In this document: positions 36,813 to 45,655 of the stretch, one piece after another
Numbering within the stretch: position 1 is the first letter of the stretch
Layout: every line of letters starts with the position of its first letter
NCBI RefSeq assembly: GCF_000427805.1
Contig: NZ_ATYS01000033.1
Coordinates: 1-61,379 of the forward strand
Direction of reading: 5' to 3'
Length of the DNA: 61,379 nt
Origin: Budvicia aquatica DSM 5075 = ATCC 35567
GTDB taxonomy: Bacteria > Pseudomonadota > Gammaproteobacteria > Enterobacterales > Enterobacteriaceae
The notes under the pieces: generated by a model
What the model was told of the DNA's origin: nothing
Databases searched by the model: none
What the model saw: the letters and a program-made list of their open reading frames with translations, nothing else
Translations under genes and position numbers: made by a program

Positions 36813-37610
36813 TTACCTGCTTAGCCAGGCCTCACACCATCCTTCAACCGTTTGTGGATAATCTATTCCTAACGCATGATTAAGGGAGTTCAGCGTCGGA
36901 GCAGGCAGCGGCCCTGGTTCCTGAAGTTCAGTGGCCAGGAGAACGTGTGACGGGCTGCCGTCATGGGCAATAGCTCCGTTTTTGAGGTGAATTACCCGAG
37001 AAAAGTGACGGGCAACGAAGTCCAGATCGTGGCTGATGGTTAATATTGTCGTACCTTGAGAACGGGTCTCGTTCAGCCAGTGTTCAAACACGCTTAACCA
37101 GTGTGCATCAAAGTCTCTGCTGGGCTCATCCAGCAGCAGTAGCGGTGGCCTAAGTGCCGTCAGGCAGGCGACAGCGACCATTCTGCGCTGCCCGGCATGC
37201 AGATCGAGCGGGTGGCTGTCAGCCAGCTCAGTTAACTGACATAGATCCAGCGCCCGAGCGGTGCGCCGATCAATCTCTTCTTTACTCAGCCTTTGGCGTT
37301 TTAGCCCGAAGGTGATTTCATCTCTGACTTTAGTATGAAATATCTGTTTTTCGGCCTCCTGAAACAGGATACCGATATATTCGGCCCGCTGGGGGGCTTT
37401 CATTTCTGACAGATTATTACCTGCCAGCGTAATCAGACCTTTCTCAGCGTTGAGTAATCCTGCGGCTAAACGCAGTAAAGTCGATTTACCTGCACCATTG
37501 TCGCCAACCAGAGCAACCTGTTCACCGGCCTGCAGATGTAATGATAGCCGGTCTAAACAGTATGAATCTGTGCCCGGCCAACGAAATGACAGATTATCAA
37601 GGATTAGCAT
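36813..37610 (-). CDS. ECF transporter ATPase (EcfA-type), second copy
   Basis: ABC ATPase of an energy-coupling-factor importer, 265 aa from ATG 37610, which has AAGGAG four bases upstream; the frame extends six codons further. Walker A VGDNGAGKSTLL, Q-loop ILFQEAEKQIFHTKVRDEI (typical of EcfA), signature DLHAGQRRMVAVACL (an unusual HAGQ for SGGQ), Walker B LLLLDEPSRDF and H-loop TISHD are present. It overlaps the other ATPase gene by 14 bp. Last gene of the ECF operon, ending 2 bp from the convergent ParB-fold gene. Confidence 0.9.
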   Translation of the reverse strand: MLILDNLSFRWPGTDSYCLDRLSLHLQAGEQVALVGDNGAGKSTLLRLAAGLLNAEKGLITLAGNNLSEMKAPQRAEYIGILFQEAEKQIFHTKVRDEITFGLKRQRLSKEEIDRRTARALDLCQLTELADSHPLDLHAGQRRMVAVACLTALRPPLLLLDEPSRDFDAHWLSVFEHWLNETRSQGTTILTISHDLDFVARHFSRVIHLKNGAIAHDGSPSHVLLATELQEPGPLPAPTLNSLNHALGIDYPQTVEGWCEAWLSR

Positions 37611-38448
37611 ACTGCTCCTTAAATGCATTAATCAGCATTTGGTCATTCAACGGAATATCGTCGGGCCAGCGCTGAAAGGCGGCTAGCTGGTGGATAACCT
37701 GCCATGCATCAGGAGCATTGACCTGACTTATTGCGGTTTTTAATACTTCATTAATCTGACCTGCTGCCAGTTGCTTACCGTTTGAAAGCACCATCGCCTG
37801 AGTGCAATATTTAGCTGCGGGTAATAATGCGCGCTCAAACAATAGGATCTGACAGTGATAATCTGTTGCGTATTGACGTAGCTGAGTTAATAACTGCTCG
37901 GTGGCTTTGGGCGTTAATCTGCTAAAGGCTTCGTCCAACAATAATAGCCGAGGTTGCATAGCCAGCGCACAGGCCAGTACTACGCGCTGCGCTTCTCCGC
38001 CGGAAAGCGTCGCCGGGTGGCGCTGGCGTAAATATTCACTGTGGGTATAGCGCAGGGCTTGATCAATTCGCTGACCAATTTGGTCTTCCGGTAGAGCCAG
38101 ATTTTCGGGGCCGAAGGCAATTTCTTCTTCTACGCTGAATGTACACCCGGAGAGCTGGAGTAGGGGAGATTGCTGAACTAACTGAATCCGAGTGGCCTGT
38201 TCAGTTAGCCGCTTACCTTCTAACGTCTCTTGCAACAGGGTGGCGCTGCCGCCAATCGTGCCCGCCAGTTGCTCCGGATACCAGCCTGCCAGCAGTTGGG
38301 CCAAAGTACTTTTTCCGCTGCCATTTCCGCCATACACCACAAAGAAACCGCTATCGCCGGGAAGGGCAAGGTTTAACGGGCCTAACAGTGGCAGGTCTGA
38401 GCCCTGAGGCGTGAAGGTGAACTCTTGCAGTTGTAATGAAGCTACCAC
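37597..38448 (-). CDS. ECF transporter ATPase (EcfA-type), first copy
   Basis: ABC ATPase of 283 aa paired with the one downstream. Walker A VYGGNGSGKSTLAQ, Q-loop LVQQSPLLQLSGCTFSVEEE, signature LSGGEAQRVVLACAL and Walker B LLLLDEAFSRL are present. The switch region reads LLFERALLP where the H-loop His is normally found, so this subunit may be the catalytically weaker half of a heterodimer. It overlaps the permease gene by 7 bp and the next ATPase by 14 bp. Confidence 0.9.
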   Translation of the reverse strand: MVASLQLQEFTFTPQGSDLPLLGPLNLALPGDSGFFVVYGGNGSGKSTLAQLLAGWYPEQLAGTIGGSATLLQETLEGKRLTEQATRIQLVQQSPLLQLSGCTFSVEEEIAFGPENLALPEDQIGQRIDQALRYTHSEYLRQRHPATLSGGEAQRVVLACALAMQPRLLLLDEAFSRLTPKATEQLLTQLRQYATDYHCQILLFERALLPAAKYCTQAMVLSNGKQLAAGQINEVLKTAISQVNAPDAWQVIHQLAAFQRWPDDIPLNDQMLINAFKEQYANP

Positions 38449-39146
38449 CAGAAGTATACCCCCGTTTGAATTATCATCAGGGCTAACAGGCTATAACGTA
38501 CCACCTTTTGCCATTGTGAGTCAGTGGGAGACCACAGGGTTGTTCTATGTCCATGCAGCCTGAAGGCCCGCATATCCAGCGCAGCACCACGAATAGCTAA
38601 TTCATTCAGCGAATTATTAATTAATGGCATCAGTAATGCGGGTATTGAACCTAAGCGTTGGTACCAATTGCCATCCAGCGGAATCCCTCTGGCTAATTGA
38701 GCATCTCTGATAACGCTAAGCTGTTGGCGAAGCTGCTCAACAATCAGCAGCGGACCTGCCAGCACATAGGCAAAACTGATGGGTAACCTGCTGGCGAATA
38801 GCGCCCTGACAAATTGGCGGGTAGGGACTTTTTGCAACCAAATCTGAGCGCTGCTGATAATAGCCAGTAGCTTAAACCATAGGGCAATCGCCATAGGCAG
38901 TCGCTGTTGGTCCAATGGTACATCGCGTAGCCAAACTGCCAGCCAGCCGCTGTGTACCAGCCACAGGCCGAGGGCCATTGGAATCATAAACCACACCACA
39001 TAACGCCAGCGCCAACGGGTATCCGGGAGGATTAGCAACAGGACAAACATACCGATGCTATATATCACCAGAGCATTACCCAGCGGCAGCAGCAGGCAGC
39101 TCAGAGCAAGCCACCCCCACAGCGCTAATGAGGTAAACGGGTGCAT
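38442..39146 (-). CDS. ECF transporter transmembrane coupling protein (EcfT-type)
   Basis: Membrane coupling subunit of 234 aa with about five hydrophobic segments (LALWGWLALSCLLLPLGNAL and others). It contains the conserved coupling-helix pattern with Ala-Arg-Gly (VIRDAQLARGIPLDG), which contacts the ATPases in EcfT/CbiQ proteins, and a second Arg-Gly helix (NELAIRGAALDMRAF). It lies 2 bp from the S-component gene and overlaps the ATPase gene. The substrate is set by the S component. Confidence 0.9.
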   Translation of the reverse strand: MHPFTSLALWGWLALSCLLLPLGNALVIYSIGMFVLLLILPDTRWRWRYVVWFMIPMALGLWLVHSGWLAVWLRDVPLDQQRLPMAIALWFKLLAIISSAQIWLQKVPTRQFVRALFASRLPISFAYVLAGPLLIVEQLRQQLSVIRDAQLARGIPLDGNWYQRLGSIPALLMPLINNSLNELAIRGAALDMRAFRLHGHRTTLWSPTDSQWQKVVRYSLLALMIIQTGVYFWW

Positions 39147-39147
39147 A

Positions 39148-39726
39148 TTAGCGAACGGCCGCCATATTCGGGAAATTACGCTGGGTGCGTAGCGGTAAGC
39201 CTCTTACCAATAGCCAGGCAATAATCGCCGTTATAATTTTATCAACCAGATTGGCGCCAATAACCGTAATCGCTACGGATTCAACCAGATTTTGACCAAC
39301 GGCATTAACGTAAGCCACCACGAAATCAATACCGCTGCCGGTTGCGCCACCGAACAGGTAAGTCCGGATAGGTACCGCAACAACGGTGAGTGCCAGCGTG
39401 ATAACAATACCTGAACAGATGACTTTAGGCAGGGTTCTGAACCAGCCCGCTCTGGCCATCAGGCCACAGGATAAGCCAATGACCATAGCGACCGGAGCGA
39501 ATGCTGCGGCTATCGGGCCGGAGAGCAATCCCCACAGCAGGTTAGTTAACAGACCGGTAAACAGTGCCGCCCATGGCCCGGCCAGTAATGCACATAACAT
39601 GGTGCCGATAGAGTCAAAAAAGATTGGCAGCTTGAGCATTGATATCAGTTGCCCGCCAATCATATTAACGGCAATAGACATCACAATAAGAACCAGAGTA
39701 CGGCTGGAAACAGCATTACTTGCCAT
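39148..39726 (-). CDS. ECF transporter S component
   Basis: Substrate-binding membrane subunit of 192 aa with about six helices (SIAVNMIGGQLISMLKLPIF, AGPWAALFTGLLTNLLWGLL, VESVAITVIGANLVDKIIT). The N-terminal arrangement with LPIFFDSIGTMLCALLAGP resembles the general ECF S-component fold. I cannot assign the vitamin or metal it binds, and no riboswitch for thiamine, cobalamin or riboflavin was visible upstream. The operon order is PPC protein, S, T, A, A. Confidence 0.88.
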   Translation of the reverse strand: MASNAVSSRTLVLIVMSIAVNMIGGQLISMLKLPIFFDSIGTMLCALLAGPWAALFTGLLTNLLWGLLSGPIAAAFAPVAMVIGLSCGLMARAGWFRTLPKVICSGIVITLALTVVAVPIRTYLFGGATGSGIDFVVAYVNAVGQNLVESVAITVIGANLVDKIITAIIAWLLVRGLPLRTQRNFPNMAAVR

Positions 39727-39767
39727 AGAAACCTCAAAAATTGATCGAAATAAACAGGGGGATGTTG

Positions 39768-40196
39768 TTATTGGCGCTGGCTGATTACCAGCTCATCGTA
39801 ACCGGAGAGTGAGCATTGCTGTCGATTAAAACTAAGATCGCTGAGTTCACCCAGCACCAGTTCTAACGTGGTTCTGACGGTACAACCGGGCATTAGGTGG
39901 CCGCCGGTCATTTTCCCTGTTTCATCAGATACGGATAAGTGAAGATGTTCTCCCTGCTGTTCAAGCGTGCCGATCAATGACACTACTTCGAATTTTCCAT
40001 GTAGCAGAGTGGTTCCCGGCTGACCGGCAAAGCGTAACGCGACATCCGTCAGGCTACCGACACAGCCGGCAATAAACGCAGCTTGAAGCTGATTTTGGGT
40101 AATAAATTGTTGAAGTGAACTAAGCACTTCTTGGCCCGGATAAAGGCGTAAGGCAAAAAATCTGGCGGTGGAGGCATGATGTGATTGAACGACCAT
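39768..40196 (-). CDS. PPC/DUF296-domain protein heading the ECF operon
   Basis: PPC (plants and prokaryotes conserved, DUF296) domain protein of 142 aa from ATG 40196, which has AGGA eight bases upstream; the open frame runs 43 codons further without family similarity. Characteristic segments are FALRLYPGQEVLSSLQQFI, AAFIAGCVGSLTDVALRFA, GKFEVVSLIGTLEQQGEHLH and GGHLMPGCTVRTTLELVLG, with His residues that form the trimeric metal site. The role of stand-alone bacterial PPC proteins is unclear. Location 42 bp before the S component suggests a link to transport or use of its substrate. Confidence 0.88.
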   Translation of the reverse strand: MVVQSHHASTARFFALRLYPGQEVLSSLQQFITQNQLQAAFIAGCVGSLTDVALRFAGQPGTTLLHGKFEVVSLIGTLEQQGEHLHLSVSDETGKMTGGHLMPGCTVRTTLELVLGELSDLSFNRQQCSLSGYDELVISQRQ

Positions 40197-40310
40197 CGGG
40201 CAAATTCCTGATTTAATATTTATCAGCCATTGTGGATATAAACGAAAATCAATTTTAACGCCACACATCATAACCTGAATATTTAGAAATATACGAGATA
40301 TCTGTAGTGA

Positions 40311-40341
40311 ATTAAGATAAATCATCCGTCATTATCTTAAT
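40311..40341. promoter_or_regulatory. Perfect inverted repeat upstream of the PPC-ECF operon
   Basis: Arms ATTAAGATAA (40311-40320) and TTATCTTAAT (40332-40341) are perfect complements separated by 11 bases, about two helical turns centre to centre. The repeat lies about 115 bp upstream of the PPC start. It may be an operator or an RNA hairpin. Confidence 0.5.
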
Positions 40342-40390
40342 ATTAGTCGTTTAGATTGCCTCGGGGCCTTTACGGACTGGGAGGCGATAG

Positions 40391-40519
40391 ATGATTATCA
40401 TCAGAGCTATTGTTGAGCATCATGGTCTGACCGCGTTATTCGCTGCGGCTTTTCGTTCCGATGGCAGTCAGGAATCATTCAGCGCTGAGCTTGATGGTGC
40501 CTTTAACATTTTCGATTAA
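40391..40519 (+). CDS. Possible small protein, 42 aa
   Basis: Short frame with a good RBS (GGGAGGC, six bases before ATG 40391). The peptide starts MIIIRAIVEHHGLTALFAAA and ends AELDGAFNIFD, with an amphipathic N-terminal half and an acidic tail. I do not recognise it. It may be a real small protein or the tail of a lost gene. Confidence 0.3.
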   Translation: MIIIRAIVEHHGLTALFAAAFRSDGSQESFSAELDGAFNIFD

Positions 40520-40858
40520 ACGCATAGCGGGAAATAAACATTATCCATTTTGGCCGGGTAATATAACTAATATAAATTACCCGCGATGATTTTTATATTT
40601 ATCATTAAAGACAAAATAATATCAGCGTAAATAGGCTTAGGCTGATAAAGGCGCCTGTTTAGTTAGCTAACTTAATAATAATCAAGATTACTGAGATAAA
40701 TTCAGATTTATTAAGAGTCTTAAAGACTTGTTTTTTAACTGGTATTTACCTTGTCATTTATTATGGTGAGTAATGTTTTAGGTTGGTTGTTTTCTAAGCC
40801 AATTTGAAATGGTCCTCTCTTATTCACTTAATATTTATCCATTCAATGGAATGACAAA
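40520..40858. other. AT-rich intergenic region before the autotransporter
   Basis: A 339-bp gap, strongly AT-rich in its right half, presumably containing the promoter of the autotransporter gene. GC-poor runs such as TTAATAATAATCAAGATTA could be H-NS-binding tracts. I see no RNA gene or clear operator. Confidence 0.5.
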
Positions 40859-43800
40859 ATGCATAAACATCACAGATTCTCTGTCAGTAAAATATCTGAA
40901 TTTAAAAAGCGTTATTTGCTTATTCTTATCGGCACTGTTTTATTCAGTAGTGGCCCGGTATCGGCCGCTCAGCTTATTGCTGATAAAGATAATGGTTCAA
41001 AATTGGGCATTAACGGCGGAGAGTATGTTAACTCTGGTATTACGCTGGCTGATGCTGCACTGATAGCAAGCGGAAGCGGCTATCGAATCGGAGCCAATGG
41101 ATTGAATATTAAGGTATCAGATGCCATGGCTTCTTCTATTCTTGCTTCCGTTTATCTTTCTCAGGGGGCGGGCATTACGCTCAGTAATTCAGTCCTAACG
41201 AATGGGCGTGTGATTGCAACCGGGGCCGATAGTACGCTGATATTTAACACGGTTTCAGTTATGACACCTGATGCCGGTAATGCGATTGCGGTTCAGAACG
41301 GCGCAGAAGCTGAGCTTAATAGCGTTACCGTTGGCGGCGGTAATTATCTGGCAGTGTTTGCCACCAATGGTTCTAACGTCAGGATAAATAATCTTAATGC
41401 CGCTTCCGGCGTTTATTTTTCTGCCAGCGCGGGAAATATCAGAAACAGTCGGATTGAAACGACCTCCGCAGTGGGCGTTGGCGTAGTGAATGACCAATCC
41501 GATCTGTTTATTGAAGATTCAGATATCTTCGGTAAAGCAGCCGGTATCACTGTGACTAATCATGGGGCGGTTAATTTCAGTCGGGGAACTCTGGCATCTG
41601 ATGGTAATGCCCTGGTGGTTAATCAGAGTGGCCATTTTATCGGTAATAATCTTAACATTCAGTCAGGTAATCGGGCGATTCAGGCATTAGCCGGCGGCTC
41701 GGTGACTTTGAGCGGCTTCTCTCAAATTCAGGGCGTTAGCGGAATTTATGCTGACGGTGCCAAGCTGGATTTAACCGATTTGCAGATTAATTCGACCGGT
41801 GCAAGCCTTGGGCATGGCATCTGGTTAGAGAATCTGGATGGGTTATGCGCTTCGGGCTGTGAAGCCGCGAGCCTTAATAGAGTCAATATTGATACCCTTG
41901 GCACCACATCTCACGGGCTCTATCTTTCCGTTGGCGCAAAGGCAAATGTACTGGACTCCAATATTACTACTCATGGCAATAGCGCGATCGGCGTCTATGT
42001 TCCCGGTTCGAGTTCCAGCTATTCCCCTTCTTTACTCCGTCTGACGGACACCAATGTGACCACCGACGGCGTGAAATCGCGAGGAATTATGCTGAGAAAC
42101 CATACCGATAGTGGACGGGTTACCGGCGCCTTAGATGGGGTTAACGTATTAACTAAAGGGGAAAACGCAGCGGCTTTAGTGGTATGGGAAGGCGCAAAAC
42201 TGACCGGCTCACAGGTTACGGCCCAGACTATCGGACTCAACAGCGCCGCTCTTGACGTTGGCGGCGGTAGTGCGGCTAAGCGCAATACGGTAACGCTTAA
42301 TGGCGGCGGCTTAACCAGCGCTCAGGGTATCGGAATTACCGTTGATGGATTCAGCGATATTAGCCTCAGCAATATGAACGTTTCAGGTTTTTCCGGGCTA
42401 GCTACCGCCGGAACTCTGGCTGACGCTACTTTGTCGCTGAGTCAGGTTAATGCTTATGGTGACGCATCGGTACTTAGCGGCGGAACTCTGGCTATGACGC
42501 TGGATAACGGATCCTATATAAGAGGCATGATTAACGGTGCTTCAGTGACACTGACCGACATTGCCAGTACTTGGGATATAACCAGTGATTCAGCGGTCAA
42601 CGGTCTGAAAAATAGCGGTAGCCTGCGCTTTACCGATCCCGGCAATGTTACTTTTTCCGGAAGAACCTTAACGGTAAACGGTGATTATGTCGGTAATAAC
42701 GGTACGTTGACGCTCTATTCACAGTTGGGTGATGATGCCTCTGCCACCGATCGCATGGTGGTTACAGGAAATACGATGGGCCATACATATTTAGGTATTA
42801 ACAACGCAGGCGGCCTAGGCGGCGAAACGGTTGATGGTATTCGGGTTATTAGCATTGGCGGTCAGTCTGACGGGCAGTTTACCCTTAACGGGCGCGTAGG
42901 CTATGGCGGTTACGAGTATTTCCTTTATCAGGGCGATCGTTCGGGCAACGGCGGTGACTGGTATCTGCGTTCTGAATATACTCCGCCGAACCCAAACCCA
43001 AACCCAAATCCGACACCAACGCCGAACCCAAGTCCGAGTGGCAAAGGGGCGGTTATTGAACCCGAGGTAGCTATTTACGCGGGTAATCAGGCGGTAGCGA
43101 ATACCCTGTTTAACCTGCGTTTACATGACCGTATGGGCGAGCCTCAGTTCACATCACAACGTCAGAATAGCGCTGAGTTCGCCGAGTCTATGTGGCTGCG
43201 GGTTGTTGGTTCACATCAAAAGAGTCAGCTAGCTGACGGCAGACTCAAGTTAAAAACCAATGCCAGTGTGGTTCAACTGGGCGGTGATATTGCCCGTTGG
43301 AGTCATAATGGTCAGGATCGGGTCCATCTGGGAGCGATGGCCGGATACGGTAATGCTCAGCTCAGGTCAGGATCTCAGCAGAGTGGTTATTCCGCTAAAG
43401 GCGAAGTCGATGGTTATAACGTTGGCCTATATGCCACTTGGTACGGGAATAAAGACTTACAGCAAAACGGTTTGTATGTTGATAGCTGGGTGCAGCATAA
43501 CTGGTTCAGTAACGATGTGAACGGAGATCGACGCTCAACGATTAGCTATGATTCCAAAGGGTTCAGCGCCTCTGTTGAGGCCGGTTATAGCCAAAAAATC
43601 GGCGAATTTCAGGACGGAAGATGGTTTGTTCAACCGCAGGCACAGATTATCTGGTCTGGTGTTCATGCTGATAGCGTAAATGATGGCCGTGGCAGCGTGA
43701 TCGACAGTAATAATCAGGATTACTGGCAAAGCCGAATTGGCCTGCGTACTTATCTGCAAGGAACATCACCCGCCAACCGGGCTCAGATCTTCCAACCCTT

Positions 43801-44032
43801 TATTGAGGCTAGCTGGCTGCATAATAGCCGGAATTATGGCACCGATTACCGAATGGCTCAGGGAACGCGTCATTATGAAAGTGATACATCTAAAGATATG
43901 GCCGAAGTAAAAGCCGGTCTGGAAGGTAAAGTATCAGAGTCTCTGACCGTATGGGGTAATGTCGGCCACCAGTTTGATGCCCAGCATTATCAGAGAACTG
44001 AAGGAATGCTGGGGATTAAATATCAGTTTTGA
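40859..44032 (+). CDS. Type V autotransporter (AidA/pertactin-like)
   Basis: Outer-membrane autotransporter of 1057 aa. A long N terminus with a basic stretch (KKRYLLILIGTVLFSSGPVSAA) serves as an extended signal peptide. The passenger (about 40-710) is a repetitive beta-helix of short Asn/Gly/Ser-rich turns of pectate-lyase/pertactin type (SGAT-like turns, GIYADGAKLDLTDLQIN). An Asn-Pro linker near residues 708-722 precedes the beta-barrel autotransporter domain (about 780-1057), which ends LGIKYQF with the terminal Phe needed for outer-membrane insertion. The barrel carries the typical SMWLRVVGSHQKS entry. Probably an adhesin or surface-interaction factor; no protease motif was recognised. 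Confidence 0.93.
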   Translation: MHKHHRFSVSKISEFKKRYLLILIGTVLFSSGPVSAAQLIADKDNGSKLGINGGEYVNSGITLADAALIASGSGYRIGANGLNIKVSDAMASSILASVYLSQGAGITLSNSVLTNGRVIATGADSTLIFNTVSVMTPDAGNAIAVQNGAEAELNSVTVGGGNYLAVFATNGSNVRINNLNAASGVYFSASAGNIRNSRIETTSAVGVGVVNDQSDLFIEDSDIFGKAAGITVTNHGAVNFSRGTLASDGNALVVNQSGHFIGNNLNIQSGNRAIQALAGGSVTLSGFSQIQGVSGIYADGAKLDLTDLQINSTGASLGHGIWLENLDGLCASGCEAASLNRVNIDTLGTTSHGLYLSVGAKANVLDSNITTHGNSAIGVYVPGSSSSYSPSLLRLTDTNVTTDGVKSRGIMLRNHTDSGRVTGALDGVNVLTKGENAAALVVWEGAKLTGSQVTAQTIGLNSAALDVGGGSAAKRNTVTLNGGGLTSAQGIGITVDGFSDISLSNMNVSGFSGLATAGTLADATLSLSQVNAYGDASVLSGGTLAMTLDNGSYIRGMINGASVTLTDIASTWDITSDSAVNGLKNSGSLRFTDPGNVTFSGRTLTVNGDYVGNNGTLTLYSQLGDDASATDRMVVTGNTMGHTYLGINNAGGLGGETVDGIRVISIGGQSDGQFTLNGRVGYGGYEYFLYQGDRSGNGGDWYLRSEYTPPNPNPNPNPTPTPNPSPSGKGAVIEPEVAIYAGNQAVANTLFNLRLHDRMGEPQFTSQRQNSAEFAESMWLRVVGSHQKSQLADGRLKLKTNASVVQLGGDIARWSHNGQDRVHLGAMAGYGNAQLRSGSQQSGYSAKGEVDGYNVGLYATWYGNKDLQQNGLYVDSWVQHNWFSNDVNGDRRSTISYDSKGFSASVEAGYSQKIGEFQDGRWFVQPQAQIIWSGVHADSVNDGRGSVIDSNNQDYWQSRIGLRTYLQGTSPANRAQIFQPFIEASWLHNSRNYGTDYRMAQGTRHYESDTSKDMAEVKAGLEGKVSESLTVWGNVGHQFDAQHYQRTEGMLGIKYQF
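42985..43035 (+). repeat. Asn-Pro/Thr-Pro linker-coding hexamer repeats
   Basis: Short tandem runs of the hexamer CCAAAC and relatives (AACCCAAACCCAAACCCAAA) encode NPNPNPNPTPTPNPSP between passenger and barrel. The 6-bp units can change number without breaking the frame. Confidence 0.7.
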
Positions 44033-44065
44033 TGAGCAGATATTTATTCTTTCTAAAGTTAAGCA

Positions 44066-44090
44066 AGGGGAGAGCGTTATTTGCTCCCCT
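44066..44090 (+). terminator. Weak hairpin after the autotransporter
   Basis: AGGGGAG / CTCCCCT stem with an inner GC pair and one bulge, directly after the stop. It is followed only by GTCTTTAC rather than a clean U run. Confidence 0.5.
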
Positions 44091-44329
44091 GTCTTTACTC
44101 AACCTTGTTCTTTTTCCGCAGGATAATCATCATATTCTGACACTATTTATGCAGACGAGATTTTCGCTAAAATCAAATTTGGTTACTTTATTTGCGGTTT
44201 GATATTGAGGCATTATCCAGCCATGAAAAGATATATTTTACTTTTCCTTGCATGATTTTCTATCGTTAGCTACAAAACTACACCTAGTCCATATAAGATA
44301 GTTTAACGTTGGAAAAATCAGGGATTATT

Positions 44330-45268
44330 ATGAGTAAGGGAAGATCTCAGAGAAGGAAGCTGGAACGAGATGAGGAATTAAAACAGGCCGCAATTGCTGA
44401 AGCCAACGATCCTCTAAGATTAAGGAATGACATCGTTTTTGTTGATGATAATTATTGTGAAATAATTCGAACTCTTCCGATGTCAATTCTGGTTGCCTTA
44501 GTTTTTGGTGCGTTATTATTAGTTTCTATCATGTTAAGTTTTTTTCTTTTAACCTCCTCTACGCATATATACATTTCTTACAATATGTATGTGATTACTT
44601 GGGGAGTGATTGTTGTTCTTGCCTATACCAGCCTCTATTTTTTACGCGTGGTATTTACCCATCCTGAAATGTTATCACTAAGGCTTAATCGTCATCGCCA
44701 GCGAGCTTACATAGTTGAGCCGCGCCGGAGTTTTAATATTTTTGCCCGTTGGCCTGTTGAGGTAGTGGTTTGTAACTGGAATCAGATTAAATACCATGTA
44801 GGTTGGAGAGGTAATGAGATTTTTCTTTATCGTTGGGACATCTTTCCGGTGAAAAGTCATTCATCTGCATCTCCAATGCGTAAAATAGTTATTCGCTCCG
44901 AGCACTATCCCCCGGCTTCTGCTACTGAGATATCAGAACGGGTTATGCGCTATATCAAACACTGGACATGGTGTCATGAATATATTTATTTGGGGTTAAG
45001 AAATACACCAGAGCTGGTAGTACTGAAGCAAATGAGTAGTTTTAAACATAGTGTTGCTTTTATTATCAATCAACATTTTTTTCCAGTATCGGATGACAGC
45101 AGTTGGTCTAATATTATTCAGCGTCATCATCCATTTAAATTTTTGATATTATTGCTTATTTCTCCATTGTGTTTATTGTGTTCTGCACTTCACTATTTAA
45201 GAATGCGTACTGCAACGGTATTCAAATGGCCTGATGATTTAGATTTGGAATCTCGTACGGCTCCATAA
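44330..45268 (+). CDS. Membrane protein of unknown function (possibly DUF6708)
   Basis: 312 aa from ATG 44330, which has AGGGA seven bases upstream; a TTG at 44309 would add seven residues. A charged cytosolic N terminus (RSQRRKLERDEELKQAA) is followed by two adjacent membrane helices (about 55-80 and 85-110), then a soluble region with LRLNRHRQRAYIVEP and VVCNWNQIKYHVGW, and a third helix near the C terminus. The 'RHRQRAYI ... W' arrangement resembles DUF6708 proteins, some of which are found near type VI secretion effectors, but no T6SS gene is nearby, so this is tentative. It ends 1 bp before the convergent regulator remnant. Confidence 0.75.
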   Translation: MSKGRSQRRKLERDEELKQAAIAEANDPLRLRNDIVFVDDNYCEIIRTLPMSILVALVFGALLLVSIMLSFFLLTSSTHIYISYNMYVITWGVIVVLAYTSLYFLRVVFTHPEMLSLRLNRHRQRAYIVEPRRSFNIFARWPVEVVVCNWNQIKYHVGWRGNEIFLYRWDIFPVKSHSSASPMRKIVIRSEHYPPASATEISERVMRYIKHWTWCHEYIYLGLRNTPELVVLKQMSSFKHSVAFIINQHFFPVSDDSSWSNIIQRHHPFKFLILLLISPLCLLCSALHYLRMRTATVFKWPDDLDLESRTAP

Positions 45269-45655
45269 TTACCATATATCTACTGCCAGCTTCAGGCTGC
45301 GATCGTAGCCGATTAGTGCATGAAAAGGGTCGGCATTGACCGTATTTTGTCGATCGTCAGCCGGCAAAAGTTCAGCTAAGGTTTTGACTTCCAGCGGGCC
45401 GTCACCGTTAAAGGTGGTATTGAGCAGTTTTTCAGCCACGGCCCGATGCAGGAATAGCACCGGACGAGATTTAATCTTAATCACCAGTCTTTCTGTGCAT
45501 AGCTGATTTAGCTCTTTACTCACAGAGTTACGCGCCAGGCCGAGATTAAATCCGATGGTTTCGGCATCAAAGCCGGCAGAATCAGTTAAGGTTTCACGTT
45601 GTAGGGCGAGGGTGAGTCTCTCCAATTCCTGACAAACTGCATCTTTACGTTTCAT
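45269..45655 (-). pseudogene. N-terminal remnant of a LevR/DagR-type sigma-54 activator
   Basis: 128-aa frame whose N terminus (RKDAVCQELERLT, TIGFNLGLARNSVSKELNQL) is the HTH of PTS-controlled sigma-54 activators of the LevR/DagR family. It ends DPFHALIGYDRSLKLAVDIW, which is where these proteins enter their AAA+ domain (family pattern ...LIGYDGSL...). The complete proteins are about 900 aa, so the AAA+ and PRD/EIIA-like domains are missing here. The frame stops exactly against the neighbouring convergent gene, suggesting a deletion breakpoint near 45270. It could still encode a short DNA-binding protein. Confidence 0.75.

Noticed and set aside
40197-40400. TPP or cobalamin riboswitch before the ECF operon
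   Set aside because: The conserved CTGAGA/ACCTGA or GCCACTG elements are missing on the minus strand.
44330-45268. Type VI secretion association of the DUF6708-like membrane protein
   Set aside because: No vgrG, hcp, PAAR or effector gene is in the neighbourhood.
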